The notes under the pieces: generated by a model
What the model was told of the DNA's origin: nothing
Seen by the model: only the letters and a program-made list of their open reading frames with translations
The model's database searches: none
Program-made: the position numbers and the translations under genes
Part shown: one piece after another, positions 17,685-26,941 of the stretch
Numbering within the stretch: position 1 is the stretch's first letter
Layout of the letters: each line of letters opens with the position of its first letter
NCBI RefSeq assembly: GCF_013373795.3
Contig: NZ_CP088022.1
Location: 3,348,001-3,412,000, forward strand
Direction of reading: 5' to 3'
DNA: 64,000 nt
Origin: Bradyrhizobium quebecense
GTDB taxonomy: Bacteria > Pseudomonadota > Alphaproteobacteria > Rhizobiales > Xanthobacteraceae

Positions 17685-17800
17685 GGTCTAAGTCCTTTCA
17701 CGACTTGCAAAACCGGTCTTTCGGATTCGACGCCTTCGGCCCCGCGGCGTCAAGCCGCGATCTTTGCCGCCGCTGTCACAATTCGGCAGCGCAGGACCGG

Positions 17801-18454
17801 TCAGGCGTCCTCGAATCGCTCGATCCGCAGCGTCTCGGCCAGGCCGTCGCTGGTCCATTGCTGGAACGCCGGAAGCTGCATCATGGCATCGACATAGTGC
17901 TGCGCCTCGGCCTTCACCGGGATCGCATAGGTGCGGAAACGATGCACCACGGGCGCGTACATCGCGTCCGCCCCGGAGAATGCGCCGAACAGGAACGGAC
18001 CCTCCTTGCCGTAGCGCGCGTGGCAATCGGCCCAGATCTCCTCGATCCGCGCCACATTGGCCCGCGCATCGTCCGACAGCGCGACGGCGCGGATTGGCCG
18101 GTGCAGGTTCATGCCGCATTCGCTGCGCAGCGGCACGAAGCCGGAGTGCATCTCCGCCGAGATCGCGCGGGCATGCGCGCGCGCGGCGCGATCCGACGGC
18201 CAGAGCTTCGCTTCGGGAAACTTCTCGGCGAGATATTCGATGATCGCCAGCGAATCCCACACCGTGACGTCGCCGTCGATCAGCGTCGGCACCTTGCCGG
18301 CCTTGCTGAAGCTGAGGATGCGGTCCTTGTCGGCCTGGTCGGTGTAGAGCGGAACGAAGATTTCCTCGAACGGGATGTCGTTGGCGCGCAGCGCCAGCCA
18401 AGGCCGCATCGACCATGACGAATAGTTCTTGTTGCCGATGACGAGCTTGAGCAT
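17801..18454 (-). CDS. Glutathione S-transferase family protein
   Basis: A 217-residue GST with an N-terminal thioredoxin-like domain and a helical C-terminal domain. It starts MLKLVIGNKNYSSWSMRPWL, where the Ser pair near residue 12 is the likely glutathione-activating site. GKVPTLIDGDVTVWDSLAII holds the cis-Pro and the DS pair that bind glutathione. The C-terminal domain contains YGKEGPFLFGAFSGADAMYAP, the N-capping box region. The substrate cannot be deduced. The ATG at 18454 is used; the frame is open much further upstream without homology. Confidence 0.9.
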   Translation of the reverse strand: MLKLVIGNKNYSSWSMRPWLALRANDIPFEEIFVPLYTDQADKDRILSFSKAGKVPTLIDGDVTVWDSLAIIEYLAEKFPEAKLWPSDRAARAHARAISAEMHSGFVPLRSECGMNLHRPIRAVALSDDARANVARIEEIWADCHARYGKEGPFLFGAFSGADAMYAPVVHRFRTYAIPVKAEAQHYVDAMMQLPAFQQWTSDGLAETLRIERFEDA

Positions 18455-18577
18455 GCCTGTGAATCCTGTTGCCACGCCAGTTTGCCATAGTGCATTGCAC
18501 GCGTTCAACCTGTACATGACGCGGATGCGGATGCAGCGCGGCGCGGACCTGCCGCGCGTTGACGAAGGAAGGCACCA

Positions 18578-19255
18578 ATGACCGGCTATTGGGTCGACAT
18601 CCTGGCCGTCGGCTTCTTCGCGCTGGAATGGCTGGTCTACGCCATCACGCTGGAGCACACCGCCTACGGACGCGACAGCCTGTCGGCGCGGATGCATGTC
18701 TATCGCGAGATCTGGGTGAGGAATCTGCTCAACCGCGATGCGCGGATGGTCGACATGCAGATCATGGCCAGCCTGCAGAACGGCACCGCGTTCTTTGCCT
18801 CCACCAGCCTGATCGCGATCGGTGGCGCGCTGGCGCTGCTGCGCGCGACCAGTGACGCGCTCGCGGTGCTCGGTGCGCTGCCGGTCAACCTGACGCCCTC
18901 ACCCGCTTTGTGGGAGATCAAGTGCATCGGGCTGATCCTGATCTTCATCTACACGTTCTTCAAATTCGCCTGGGCCTATCGCCTGTTCAACTATGTTGCG
19001 ATCCTGTTCGGCGCGATGCCGCCGGCCGGCCAGCGCGATACACCGGAAGCCGAGGCGCATGTGATCCGCACCACGCGGCTGTTCGAGACCGCGGGCCGGC
19101 ACTTCAATCGCGGCCAGCGCGCGTTCTTCTTCGCGCTCGGTTATCTCGGCTGGTTCGTCAGCCCCTGGGTGCTGTTCGCCACCACCGCCGCGGTCGTCAT
19201 CGTGATCTGGCGCCGGCAGTTCGCCTCGAATGCCTGGCAGGCGATGGGAAGCTGA
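18578..19255 (+). CDS. DUF599 family integral membrane protein
   Basis: A 225-residue inner-membrane protein with four predicted membrane segments: VDILAVGFFALEWLVYAITL, STSLIAIGGALALLRA, CIGLILIFIYTFFKFAWAYR and ALGYLGWFVSPWVLFATTAA. DUF599 has no known function. The motif RDARMVDMQIMASLQNGTAF between the first two segments is typical. The start follows a strong AAGGAAGG site. It is divergent from the GST gene. Confidence 0.88.
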   Translation: MTGYWVDILAVGFFALEWLVYAITLEHTAYGRDSLSARMHVYREIWVRNLLNRDARMVDMQIMASLQNGTAFFASTSLIAIGGALALLRATSDALAVLGALPVNLTPSPALWEIKCIGLILIFIYTFFKFAWAYRLFNYVAILFGAMPPAGQRDTPEAEAHVIRTTRLFETAGRHFNRGQRAFFFALGYLGWFVSPWVLFATTAAVVIVIWRRQFASNAWQAMGS

Positions 19256-19268
19256 GACTTGCCTCGGC

Positions 19269-20189
19269 TCACGATGCGAAATCGCGCGGCGTAAAGTCGA
19301 GGTCGAGCACCTTCCATTCGCCGTAGCGATCCCGCGGCAGCATCGCATAGGGCTGGCAGGCCTGCAGCGCCTCGGTCGCGCTCTTGAGCAGCAGCGGCCC
19401 CTTTTCCGATGCGGTAGCCTCGATCAGCAACGGCGATGCGCCGAGCTTGCCGTCGGGCTTCATGAACACCCTGAGCTTGATCCTGACGTCATCGCCGGTG
19501 CTCAGCGTCGCCGGGAGTTTCATGCAGCTCTTCAGATGACGGCGGAACTCGGCGACCACGCTGGAGCCGACGTCGGCCTGCTCGGTGGCAGCGGCGTCGA
19601 AATTGTCCTTGCCGGGACCGGGGCCGTGCGGCGCTTCGGCCGGCGGCTTGATGGGGATGTCGGGCGGCAAACCGAGCATGACATTGTATTTGACGGACAG
19701 GTCCGGCTCGGGCTGCACATAGGCGGGTGGCGACGGCGTCGCTGCTTGCTGCGCCATTGGCTGGGGCATCGGCGGCGTCTGGGGTGCCGGCGTCTGCGGT
19801 GCCGGCGGCTCGACGGCAGCATGCTGCGGAGCCGGGCTGGGCTTGGGCTCCGGCGGCGTCGCCTGCTTCTGCGGCGGTTGCTGCTGGGCCTGCTGCGGCT
19901 GTGCTGCCGGCGCTTGCGCCGGTGGTTCAGACTTGGCCGTGTCCACGGGCTTGTCGAGCGATGGTAACTGCAGCTCCGGCGTCGGCGACGGGCTCGGCAC
20001 CGGATCGGGCTTGATCTCGCTCTTGATCTCGCTCCTGGCGACCTCCTGCGGCGTCACGATCTCGACCGGCACCGTGTCAGCGGCGACTGGATCGAACTGA
20101 TGCACCTCCGAATACAGGAAAATCAGCGCGAGCAGCATCAGGTGCACGAACACCGATGCCATCAGATCCGCGTTTGGCCGAAACTTCAT
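19269..20189 (-). CDS. TonB/TolA-like envelope protein with long Pro-rich linker
   Basis: A 306-residue protein with the TonB/TolA layout. There is a short N-terminal cytoplasmic stretch, one membrane segment (MASVFVHLMLLALIFLYSE), a Pro/Ala/Gln/Glu-rich spacer from about residue 50 to 165, and a C-terminal globular domain (about 205-306). The last contains FRRHLKSCMKLPATLSTGDD and ALQACQPYAMLPRDRYGEWK. The two-cysteine C-terminal domain resembles TolA-III/TonB-like domains of alphaproteobacteria. No exbB/exbD or tolQR gene is adjacent, so the energising partner is elsewhere. Confidence 0.75.
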   Translation of the reverse strand: MKFRPNADLMASVFVHLMLLALIFLYSEVHQFDPVAADTVPVEIVTPQEVARSEIKSEIKPDPVPSPSPTPELQLPSLDKPVDTAKSEPPAQAPAAQPQQAQQQPPQKQATPPEPKPSPAPQHAAVEPPAPQTPAPQTPPMPQPMAQQAATPSPPAYVQPEPDLSVKYNVMLGLPPDIPIKPPAEAPHGPGPGKDNFDAAATEQADVGSSVVAEFRRHLKSCMKLPATLSTGDDVRIKLRVFMKPDGKLGASPLLIEATASEKGPLLLKSATEALQACQPYAMLPRDRYGEWKVLDLDFTPRDFAS

Positions 20190-20383
20190 CCCACTCGATC
20201 ACATCAGTGTCGTCTCCCCGCCGGTCACAATACCGGCTGGAACCCGCCTGCCTCAATCCCCATTCGGTGCAAAACCGCAATCGGCCAGCGCGCAATAGCA
20301 TGATCCGGACCGCTGCCCAGCCATTTTCCGCGCGGCGATTCACAGGCAAGGACCCAACGCGCCATGGGCGTTCAGATGGGCCG

Positions 20384-21169
20384 TCAGCGCGCGGCCGTGC
20401 CCCCGATTGCCGAAATCTCGCGCATGTCCTCATCCGACAACTCGAAGTCGAAGATGTCCAGATTTTCCTGGAGCCGCTCGAGCTTCGACGTGCGCGGGAT
20501 CGCCGAGACATTCTGCTGCACCAGCCAGCGCAGGCAGACCTGGGCAGCCGTCTTGCGATAACGGTCGCCGATCCGCGCCAGCGCGCGATCGCCCTTGACG
20601 CGTCCTTTCGCGATCGGGCTGTAGGCGACGAATGCCATGCCATGGCGCGCACAGGCTTCGATCACATCGGCCTGGCTCAGATAAGGATGGTACTCGACCT
20701 GATCGCAGGCGAGCGGCTCGGGGCACGCCGCCACCGCCTCCTCGATCAGCGCCACGTTGAAGTTCGAGACCCCGATATGCCGCGCCAGTCCCGCCTGCTT
20801 GACCCGCGCCAGCGCACCGAGCGTCTCGGCAAGCGGCACGTGCGGATGCGGCCAGTGCAGCAGCAACAGATCGACCTCGGCCATACGCAGCCGCGCCAGG
20901 CTCTCTTTGGCGGAACGTTCGAGATCCTTCGCCATGAAATGTGTGGTCCAGACCTTGGTGGTCAGGAACACATCGTCGCGCTTGATGCCGGAGGCGCGCA
21001 GCCCCTCGCCGACCTCGCGCTCGTTGTCATAGATCTGGGCGGTGTCGATGTGCCGGTAACCGAGCCGCAGCGCCTGCTCGACGATGCGGGCGCAGGTCCG
21101 CCCGCGCAGCTCCCAGGTGCCGAGCCCGATCGCGGGAATTCTGGCACCGTTGCCTTCGACGACATTCAT
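20384..21169 (-). CDS. Aldo/keto reductase
   Basis: A 261-residue NADPH-dependent oxidoreductase with a TIM-barrel fold. The catalytic tetrad is visible: D42 and Y47 in HIDTAQIYDNE, K72 in LTTKVW and H105 in LLLLHWP. The family signature GVSNFNVALIEEA and the cofactor-binding end SAIPRTSKLERLQENLDIF are present. It is shorter than eukaryotic AKRs but standard for bacterial 2,5-diketo-gluconate-reductase-like members. The physiological substrate is not indicated by neighbours. Confidence 0.93.
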   Translation of the reverse strand: MNVVEGNGARIPAIGLGTWELRGRTCARIVEQALRLGYRHIDTAQIYDNEREVGEGLRASGIKRDDVFLTTKVWTTHFMAKDLERSAKESLARLRMAEVDLLLLHWPHPHVPLAETLGALARVKQAGLARHIGVSNFNVALIEEAVAACPEPLACDQVEYHPYLSQADVIEACARHGMAFVAYSPIAKGRVKGDRALARIGDRYRKTAAQVCLRWLVQQNVSAIPRTSKLERLQENLDIFDFELSDEDMREISAIGGTAAR

Positions 21170-21241
21170 GCGCCCATTATGCGCGCATGACGAGGACCTG
21201 CCAACTCACGCATGGGTTCCGCGATGAGCCGTCGCGACGGC

Positions 21242-22573
21242 TCACCGCTCCGCCTGGTAACCGTCGGTCAGCGTCTTCAGGAAGGCGATGATGTCGGCTT
21301 CGTCCTGCGCGGTCATCGCGGGCGTGTCGCCGAGATGGCGCTCGAACGGCGGATCGGCGACGTCGACATTGCCGTGATGCTTTTCCGGCAGATCGTCGTA
21401 TTTCCGCACCGTACCGTCGGCCGCACGCGGGTAGACCCTCTCAGGATTGGTATCGCGGAAGTTATAGAAATCCAGCACCTGCTCGAGGCTCGTGAAGACG
21501 CCGTTGTGGAAGAACACGCGGCGGGTTGCGGTGTTGCGCAAGGTCGGCGTCAGAAACATCCCGCAATATTGCGTCTGCTCGGCAATGTCGGTGCGATACG
21601 GACCGCAGACCCCGAGATCGAAATAGTTGGGATCGCGGTTGCTGGCGAGCGCGGCGTTGCGCGGCGCGCCGAGCGCCTCATACTGGTGATCGGTGAACAG
21701 CGGCGGCAGGCCGTCGCGGGTAGGCGCCGAGGTATGGCAGCCGGCGCAATTGGCGTTGTCCGGATCGTTGAACAATTGCAGGCCGCGCAACTCGCTCTCG
21801 CTCAGCCGCGCCCTGCCTTCCAGCCAGTAGTCGAACTTGCTGCTGTAGGGATGGAAGCTCGGCTCCTCGACCTGATAGCGCGCGACCGCGAACATTGCCT
21901 CCGCGACCAGCAGCCGCGTGTTGTCGAAGATGTTCGCGCCGAACAGTTCGGCAAAGCGCGGGGCATAGCTCGCCTGGCGCAGCTTCTGCGCCACCACCTC
22001 GATGCTGCCGCCGTCCATCTCATTAGGATCGAGCAGCGGGAAGATCGCCTGGTCCTGCAGCGTATCGGCGCGGCCATCCCAGAACAGCCCACCCTGCGGC
22101 ACGATGTTGACCGCCGACGCCGCGGTCCCGGTCGCGACCTTTTTCGCACGCGCAGCCTGCTGGCCTGCCGCGGCCAGTTGCGCGAAGTCGACGAGATTGT
22201 CGTCCTCGTCCTTCTCGGGTCCGATACTGAAATTCGGCTGGCGTTCCAGATAGGTCAGTCCCGGAACGGCGCGCGTCCCCTGCCGCGATTGCGCGGGGCC
22301 GCCGAACATGACCGCCGCATCGCTGGGCGGCCCGTAGGCGTGATCCGGACTGTGACAGGAGCCGCACGACAATGCGCCTGACGAGGACAGCGACGCGTCG
22401 AAGAAGATCTTCTGGCCGAGCTGCGCCATGCCGGACAATGGGGCGATCGGCGGACGCCTGAGCTGCACCGGGCTCGGATTTGTCCCCGGAAGTCCTTGGG
22501 TCTCGACTGCCGCAACGGCGCCGGCCATGCAGAGCAGGCCGGCGCCGAGAAGCCACAACATGCGGCCGTTCAT
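21242..22573 (-). CDS. Di-heme cytochrome c peroxidase / MauG family protein
   Basis: A 443-residue periplasmic di-heme protein. A signal peptide precedes two heme c sites: CGSCHSPDHAYG (C70, C73, H74) and CAGCHTSAPTRDG (C276, C279, H280). RFAELFGANIFDN and TPTLRNTATRRVFFHNG are family regions. Members reduce hydrogen peroxide or, in MauG, modify protein tryptophans. It lies 24 bp downstream of a secreted phosphoesterase gene on the same strand, an arrangement that suggests co-expression, although the functional link is not clear. Confidence 0.9.
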   Translation of the reverse strand: MNGRMLWLLGAGLLCMAGAVAAVETQGLPGTNPSPVQLRRPPIAPLSGMAQLGQKIFFDASLSSSGALSCGSCHSPDHAYGPPSDAAVMFGGPAQSRQGTRAVPGLTYLERQPNFSIGPEKDEDDNLVDFAQLAAAGQQAARAKKVATGTAASAVNIVPQGGLFWDGRADTLQDQAIFPLLDPNEMDGGSIEVVAQKLRQASYAPRFAELFGANIFDNTRLLVAEAMFAVARYQVEEPSFHPYSSKFDYWLEGRARLSESELRGLQLFNDPDNANCAGCHTSAPTRDGLPPLFTDHQYEALGAPRNAALASNRDPNYFDLGVCGPYRTDIAEQTQYCGMFLTPTLRNTATRRVFFHNGVFTSLEQVLDFYNFRDTNPERVYPRAADGTVRKYDDLPEKHHGNVDVADPPFERHLGDTPAMTAQDEADIIAFLKTLTDGYQAER

Positions 22574-22597
22574 ATGACGTCCAGTGATCCCAGAGCG

Positions 22598-24313
22598 TTA
22601 GTGATGGGGATGATCATCAGGCGGGCTGACGATGACCGTGCCGGCCGTCGGATCGAGGAACAGCTTGTTCTGCTGATCGTCGCGGTCGTGATCGTGATCA
22701 TGGCCATGATCGAAGTCGAACATGTCCGTGATCGATTCGACGCTATCGTCGAACGCGCCGCCGCCGAGACGCTGGCCGTGCAGCCAGTTGTCTTCGATGA
22801 AGCGCACGACGGACGCCTGCGAGATGCGCGTGTGGCTGACGAAGTTCTTCTTGGCGTAAGGCGAGATCAGCAGGAACGGGATCCGCGTGCCGGGACCGCA
22901 GCGGCCGTTCACCGGCTGACCGTTCAGGCCCTTTGGCTGCGTCTGCTTGCCGATGCCGCGGCCGCACTGGCCGGGACCGTTGACCTGGTCGGCTGTCGGA
23001 TCATACGAGGCGCTGATCGGCGCAACGTACTGGTGGTCGTACCAGCCGTCGGAGTCGTCATAGGTGATGATGACCGCGGTCTCGCGCCACTCCTTCTGCT
23101 TCTGCAGGAAGTTGATCAGCTCGACATTGCCCACCTGCTCGTCGAGCGGATCGGAGTTGCCGGGATGACCGTCCTGATAGGCCGGCATCTTGATGTAGGA
23201 GACGGCCGGGAAGTTGCCGGCCTTCACCGAGGCGTAGAAGTCCTCGAGATCGTAGGCATGATTTGCCGGATCGAGCGTCTTGCTGCCGGGCACATAGCTG
23301 CGGCCGATTGCGTCGACCGAGCTCGGCCGCGCATGGGTCGGGTTGGCGGTCGACTTGTAGTACTGGAACCAGGCATGGTGCGGGGTGTAGTCGACGATGC
23401 TGCCGTTGACGTTGCTCGAGAAGGTGCTGCGGGCGCAGTTGGTGGTGCCGTTGCTGTTCTTGAGCGTCAGGTCGAAGCCGCCCATGAAGCTGCCCCAGCT
23501 GATGTGCTCGGCATTGAGCAGGTCGCCGATGTTCTTGCTGGTCATCAGGACCTGGCTGGTCGTGCTCGAGCAGGCGTCGTAGGCAGGGTCGGTATCACCG
23601 ATCAACGTCAGGCCGCCCTGGCCGTCGGCGATCGACGATGACGTGCCGACGATGTTCTGCGCACCGTTGGTCTGGCCGGCAACCACCTCGAGCGCGCCGG
23701 GCGTCGACGGACCAAAGGTGTCGGTCCAGCTATTGTCGCTCATCGCGAAGTTCTGTGCGTAGTTCCAGAATGCGGTGACCGTGTTGCCGTCGAAATAACC
23801 CATCACCTGCCCGTTGGTGCCGAAGGCGCCGACGCCGCCGGCGGTGCCGCGACCGGTGAATTTCGGAAACAGGTCTTCCTTGCCGTTATCGACCGCCTGC
23901 TGCTCGGGCGTATAGGCGTGGTTTTGCGAGCGCGTGTTGGCCTGGGTGCGATCGAGCCGGAACGGATTGGTCGCGCCCGTGCCGTTGGCCGGATTGGTGT
24001 TCGGGTTGTTGGTCAGCAGATTGGCGTTGGCGAGGTTGTTGACCTTCGGCGTATGCGGCTTCGCAATGAACGGAATCGAGCCGGTCGGGTTGGCCGCATT
24101 CGGGTAGGTTGCGAAATAATGATCGAATGAGCGGTTCTCGTTGAAGATCACGACGAGATACTTGATCGGCGTTGCCGTGTGGATGTCGTGCGGATGACGA
24201 TGAACGTGATCTCTATCATCGTCGTGAGCGGCGGCGCTGCACACAACTGCAGCAGCAGCGACCAGACAGACTCCGACCGTTGAAAGGAATTTCGCCTTCA
24301 CTTCTTGCCCCAT
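22598..24313 (-). CDS. Secreted phosphoesterase (acid phosphatase / phospholipase C-like family)
   Basis: A 571-residue exported protein of the phosphoesterase family (PF04185). After a signal peptide and a His/Asp-rich stretch comes the hallmark YLVVIFNENRSFDHYFATYP. SDNSWTDTFGPSTPGALEVVA, IITYDDSDGWYDHQYVAPIS and GTRIPFLLISPYAKKNFVSH supply metal and phosphate ligands. The C-terminus is again rich in His and Asp (DFDHGHDHDHDRD), perhaps metal-binding. The ATG at 24313 has no ribosome binding site. A GTG at 24298, preceded by GGGGCAAGAA and giving MKAKFLSTVGVCLV, may be the true start. Head of a two-gene unit with the MauG-like gene. Confidence 0.88.
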   Translation of the reverse strand: MGQEVKAKFLSTVGVCLVAAAAVVCSAAAHDDDRDHVHRHPHDIHTATPIKYLVVIFNENRSFDHYFATYPNAANPTGSIPFIAKPHTPKVNNLANANLLTNNPNTNPANGTGATNPFRLDRTQANTRSQNHAYTPEQQAVDNGKEDLFPKFTGRGTAGGVGAFGTNGQVMGYFDGNTVTAFWNYAQNFAMSDNSWTDTFGPSTPGALEVVAGQTNGAQNIVGTSSSIADGQGGLTLIGDTDPAYDACSSTTSQVLMTSKNIGDLLNAEHISWGSFMGGFDLTLKNSNGTTNCARSTFSSNVNGSIVDYTPHHAWFQYYKSTANPTHARPSSVDAIGRSYVPGSKTLDPANHAYDLEDFYASVKAGNFPAVSYIKMPAYQDGHPGNSDPLDEQVGNVELINFLQKQKEWRETAVIITYDDSDGWYDHQYVAPISASYDPTADQVNGPGQCGRGIGKQTQPKGLNGQPVNGRCGPGTRIPFLLISPYAKKNFVSHTRISQASVVRFIEDNWLHGQRLGGGAFDDSVESITDMFDFDHGHDHDHDRDDQQNKLFLDPTAGTVIVSPPDDHPHH

Positions 24314-24614
24314 TTTTTAAGGATTTATGACGTCGACATGCGACACATTAGCCAGCGCGCGTAACAGCTCTGTGTCGGTTTTGCGATTGACGTGTCATCG
24401 CGACGTGATCGTCACGCGTTCGATCTCACGCGGCGGTTGCGGCGCGCGCGAACGAATATCGCATCGATGTCATCGAATCGATCGCGAACTCAATGACGCC
24501 GGCACGCGCGTCATGTTGAGACCTACTTCCGCGCGTACGACGTGTTCATGTACGCACGATCCGGCACGATTCCTGTAGTCGTACAATTCAACGCGACGTA
24601 TTGGGCCGAGCCAG
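24314..24614. other. Intergenic stretch upstream of the phosphoesterase gene
   Basis: About 300 bp between the phosphoesterase start and the end of the alpha/beta-hydrolase gene of the next operon. It must hold the phosphoesterase promoter. I see no gene and no clear terminator. A stretch on the minus strand (CTGTTAC, 4 bases, GCTGGCTAAT) only weakly resembles a Pho box. Confidence 0.4.
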
Positions 24615-25499
24615 CTAGTCCTTCATCCCCGTGATCGACGCGCTCACCGCTCTCGGATCGCGCATCGGCCAGCGGCCGCTTTCGACCTGCGCCAGGAAAT
24701 CGCCGACGATCCGGTTGTATTCGTCGGGCTCCTCGATGTTGATGGCATGGCCGCAGTTCGGCATGACGGCGAGCGCGGCCGACGGAATGCTCTGCTTCAT
24801 CAGAATGCCCGGCAGCAGGCACGGCCAGTCCTCGTCACCGGTGATGATCAGCGTCGGCACCGTGATGCGCTTCATTTCGTCGACCAGCGTGTAGAGCGAG
24901 GGTCGCTCCTTCTGCACACCCTGCTGAGTGTTGGCCGATCCCACCGCCGAGTGCTCGGCCAGCATGGTCTTGAACTCGGCGTGGCCGCGCGGATCCTTGT
25001 TCTCGTACTGCACGCGCGTCGGCCCGTAGGCGTAGCGCTCGGCGAACGCCGGCATGCCCTCCGTGCGGATCATGCCCGCGATCACGTCGGCCTCGGCGCG
25101 AAACGTCTCGCGCTTGTCGAGCTCGGCGCCATAGCCGCAGCCGCCGATGCACAGCGACAGCGCCCGCGCCGGATGACGCAATCCGAAATGCAAGGTCGCA
25201 AAGCCACCCATCGAGAGGCCGATGATATGCGCCCTCGGCGCGCCGATGTGATCGAGCACGGCAAGGATATCGTCGGCGGCGCGCGCCTGCGAATAGGACG
25301 AGACCTGCTCGGGCACATCAGACGGCGGGAAGCCGCGCGCATTGTAGGCGATGGTGCGGAAGCGCTTGCCGAAATGCCGCATCTGCGGCTCGTAGCTGCG
25401 CAGGTCGCCGGCGAATTCATGGACCAGGATCACCGGATGGCCGGATCCGGTCTCCTCGAAATAGAGCCGCACGCCGTCGTCGGTTGTCGCGTAGGGCAT
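24615..25499 (-). CDS. Alpha/beta-hydrolase (last gene of hydantoinase operon)
   Basis: A 294-residue soluble alpha/beta-hydrolase resembling 3-oxoadipate enol-lactonases and related C-C or C-N hydrolases. The oxyanion region is VILVHEFAGD, the nucleophile elbow GLSMGG (S96), the acid probably in IITGDEDWP, and the base His in PNCGHAINIEEP. It has no signal peptide. It lies 29 bp behind the hydantoinase gene on the same strand and is probably the last gene of the operon that begins with the MFS gene at 30651. It may cleave the ring-opened or decarboxylated product, but this is inferred from position. Confidence 0.85.
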   Translation of the reverse strand: MPYATTDDGVRLYFEETGSGHPVILVHEFAGDLRSYEPQMRHFGKRFRTIAYNARGFPPSDVPEQVSSYSQARAADDILAVLDHIGAPRAHIIGLSMGGFATLHFGLRHPARALSLCIGGCGYGAELDKRETFRAEADVIAGMIRTEGMPAFAERYAYGPTRVQYENKDPRGHAEFKTMLAEHSAVGSANTQQGVQKERPSLYTLVDEMKRITVPTLIITGDEDWPCLLPGILMKQSIPSAALAVMPNCGHAINIEEPDEYNRIVGDFLAQVESGRWPMRDPRAVSASITGMKD

Positions 25500-25528
25500 G
25501 GTGGTCTCCTGCCTTCTTGCTTTGGGTG

Positions 25529-26941
25529 TTACGGGATGGTTGCCCCCGCCTGGGGTTTGGCGCGCGGCAAATATGTGCCGTGCTCCTTGCTGCCGACAAG
25601 GGTGCCGTCGTCGACGACCACCTTGCCGCGCACCATGGTCAGCACCGGCCAGCCGGTGACCTCGAGCCCTTCATAGGGCGTATAGTCGGAGCCGTCATGG
25701 ATCAGCTCGTGGCGGATCGTCACCTTGCGCTCGGGGTCCCACAGCGCGATGTCGGCATCCGAGCCGACGGCGATCGTGCCCTTGCGCGGATAGAGGCCGT
25801 AGATCTTGGCGTGATTGGTGGCGCTGAAGGCGACGAAGCTGTTGAGGTCGATGCGCCCCTTTACCACGCCCTCGGAGAACAGGATCGGCAGCCGCGTCGC
25901 CACACCGGGGATGCCGTTCGGCACCCAGCGGAAGCTGGTGCGCCCCTTGGGCGCGAGCTTTCCTTTCGGGTCGTCGTAGCGGAACGGGCAATGGTCCGAC
26001 GAGAACACCGAGAACACCTTCTGCTGCAAGCCTTCCCAGCACGCCTGCTGGCTTGCGACGTCGCGCGGCGGCGGCGAACAGACGTACTTCGCGCCCTCCA
26101 TATTGAGCTGATCGAGGTCTTTCTCGGTCAGCATCAGATATTGCGGGCAGGTTTCACCCATCACCCGCAAGCCCCGCTGCTGCGCGCGCCGGATCTCGTC
26201 CATCGCCTCGCGGTTCGAGACATGCACGATCATGATCGGCACGTCGACAAGCTCGGACAGCGAAATTGCGCGATGCGTCGCCTCGCGCTCGACCGGGATC
26301 GGCCGCGAGGTCGCGTGGAAGCGCGGCGCAATGTTGCCGGCGCGTTCCAGCCGGTCGGTGAGGAAGCGGATGGCGTCGAAGTTCTCCGCATGCACCATCA
26401 GCATCGCGCCGGTCTCGCGCGCGACTGACATGGTCTCGAGCAATTCGCGATCCGACAGCGCCAGCCCCTCATAGGTCATGAAGACCTTGAGCGAGGTATA
26501 GCCGTCCTCGACCAGCGCCGGCAGCTCCTGGCCCAGCACATGCTCGGTCGGGTCGGTGACGATCAGATGGAAGGCGACGTCGACATGGCATTCGCCGTCC
26601 GCCAGCGAATGGTAGTGCTTGAGCGCCTCGCGCAGCGTCTGGCCCTTCTCCTGCAGGCAGAACGGCAGCACGGTGGTGTTACCGCCGAACGCCGCCGAGC
26701 GGGTGCCGCTGGCAAAGCCGTCGGCCATCACGATGCCGTCGCCCGACGGCTGGGCGAAGTGGACGTGGCTGTCGATGCCGCCCGGCAGCACGAGCCGGTC
26801 GGTGGCGTCGATGATCGTGGCCGCATCGCCGAGATCGCGGCCGAGCGCCGTGATCTTGCCGTCACGGATTCCGACGTCGCAGGCAAAGGTGTCGGCAGCG
26901 GTGACGACGGTGCCGCCACGAATGATGGTGTCGAAGGACAT
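25529..26941 (-). CDS. Dihydropyrimidinase / D-hydantoinase family amidohydrolase
   Basis: A cyclic-imide amidohydrolase of 470 residues that opens dihydropyrimidine or 5-substituted hydantoin rings to N-carbamoyl acids. The binuclear zinc site is visible: HVH in GGIDSHVHFAQP, the lysine to be carbamylated in SLKVFMTYEG, His residues in LMVHAENFD and IMIVHVSN, and Asp in SSDHCPFRYD. Its length is standard for the family. Its stop/start junction with the racemase homologue is TGATG, indicating translational coupling. No N-carbamoyl-amino-acid hydrolase (beta-ureidopropionase) is present in the operon, which is unusual for hydantoin or pyrimidine use. Confidence 0.92.
   Translation of the reverse strand: MSFDTIIRGGTVVTAADTFACDVGIRDGKITALGRDLGDAATIIDATDRLVLPGGIDSHVHFAQPSGDGIVMADGFASGTRSAAFGGNTTVLPFCLQEKGQTLREALKHYHSLADGECHVDVAFHLIVTDPTEHVLGQELPALVEDGYTSLKVFMTYEGLALSDRELLETMSVARETGAMLMVHAENFDAIRFLTDRLERAGNIAPRFHATSRPIPVEREATHRAISLSELVDVPIMIVHVSNREAMDEIRRAQQRGLRVMGETCPQYLMLTEKDLDQLNMEGAKYVCSPPPRDVASQQACWEGLQQKVFSVFSSDHCPFRYDDPKGKLAPKGRTSFRWVPNGIPGVATRLPILFSEGVVKGRIDLNSFVAFSATNHAKIYGLYPRKGTIAVGSDADIALWDPERKVTIRHELIHDGSDYTPYEGLEVTGWPVLTMVRGKVVVDDGTLVGSKEHGTYLPRAKPQAGATIP

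Noticed and set aside
24314..24614. Possible Pho box upstream of the phosphoesterase gene
   Set aside because: CTGTTAC-N4-GCTGGCTAAT only partly fits CTGTCAT-N4-CTGTCAT, and the second half-site is poor. Not enough to call a PhoB site.
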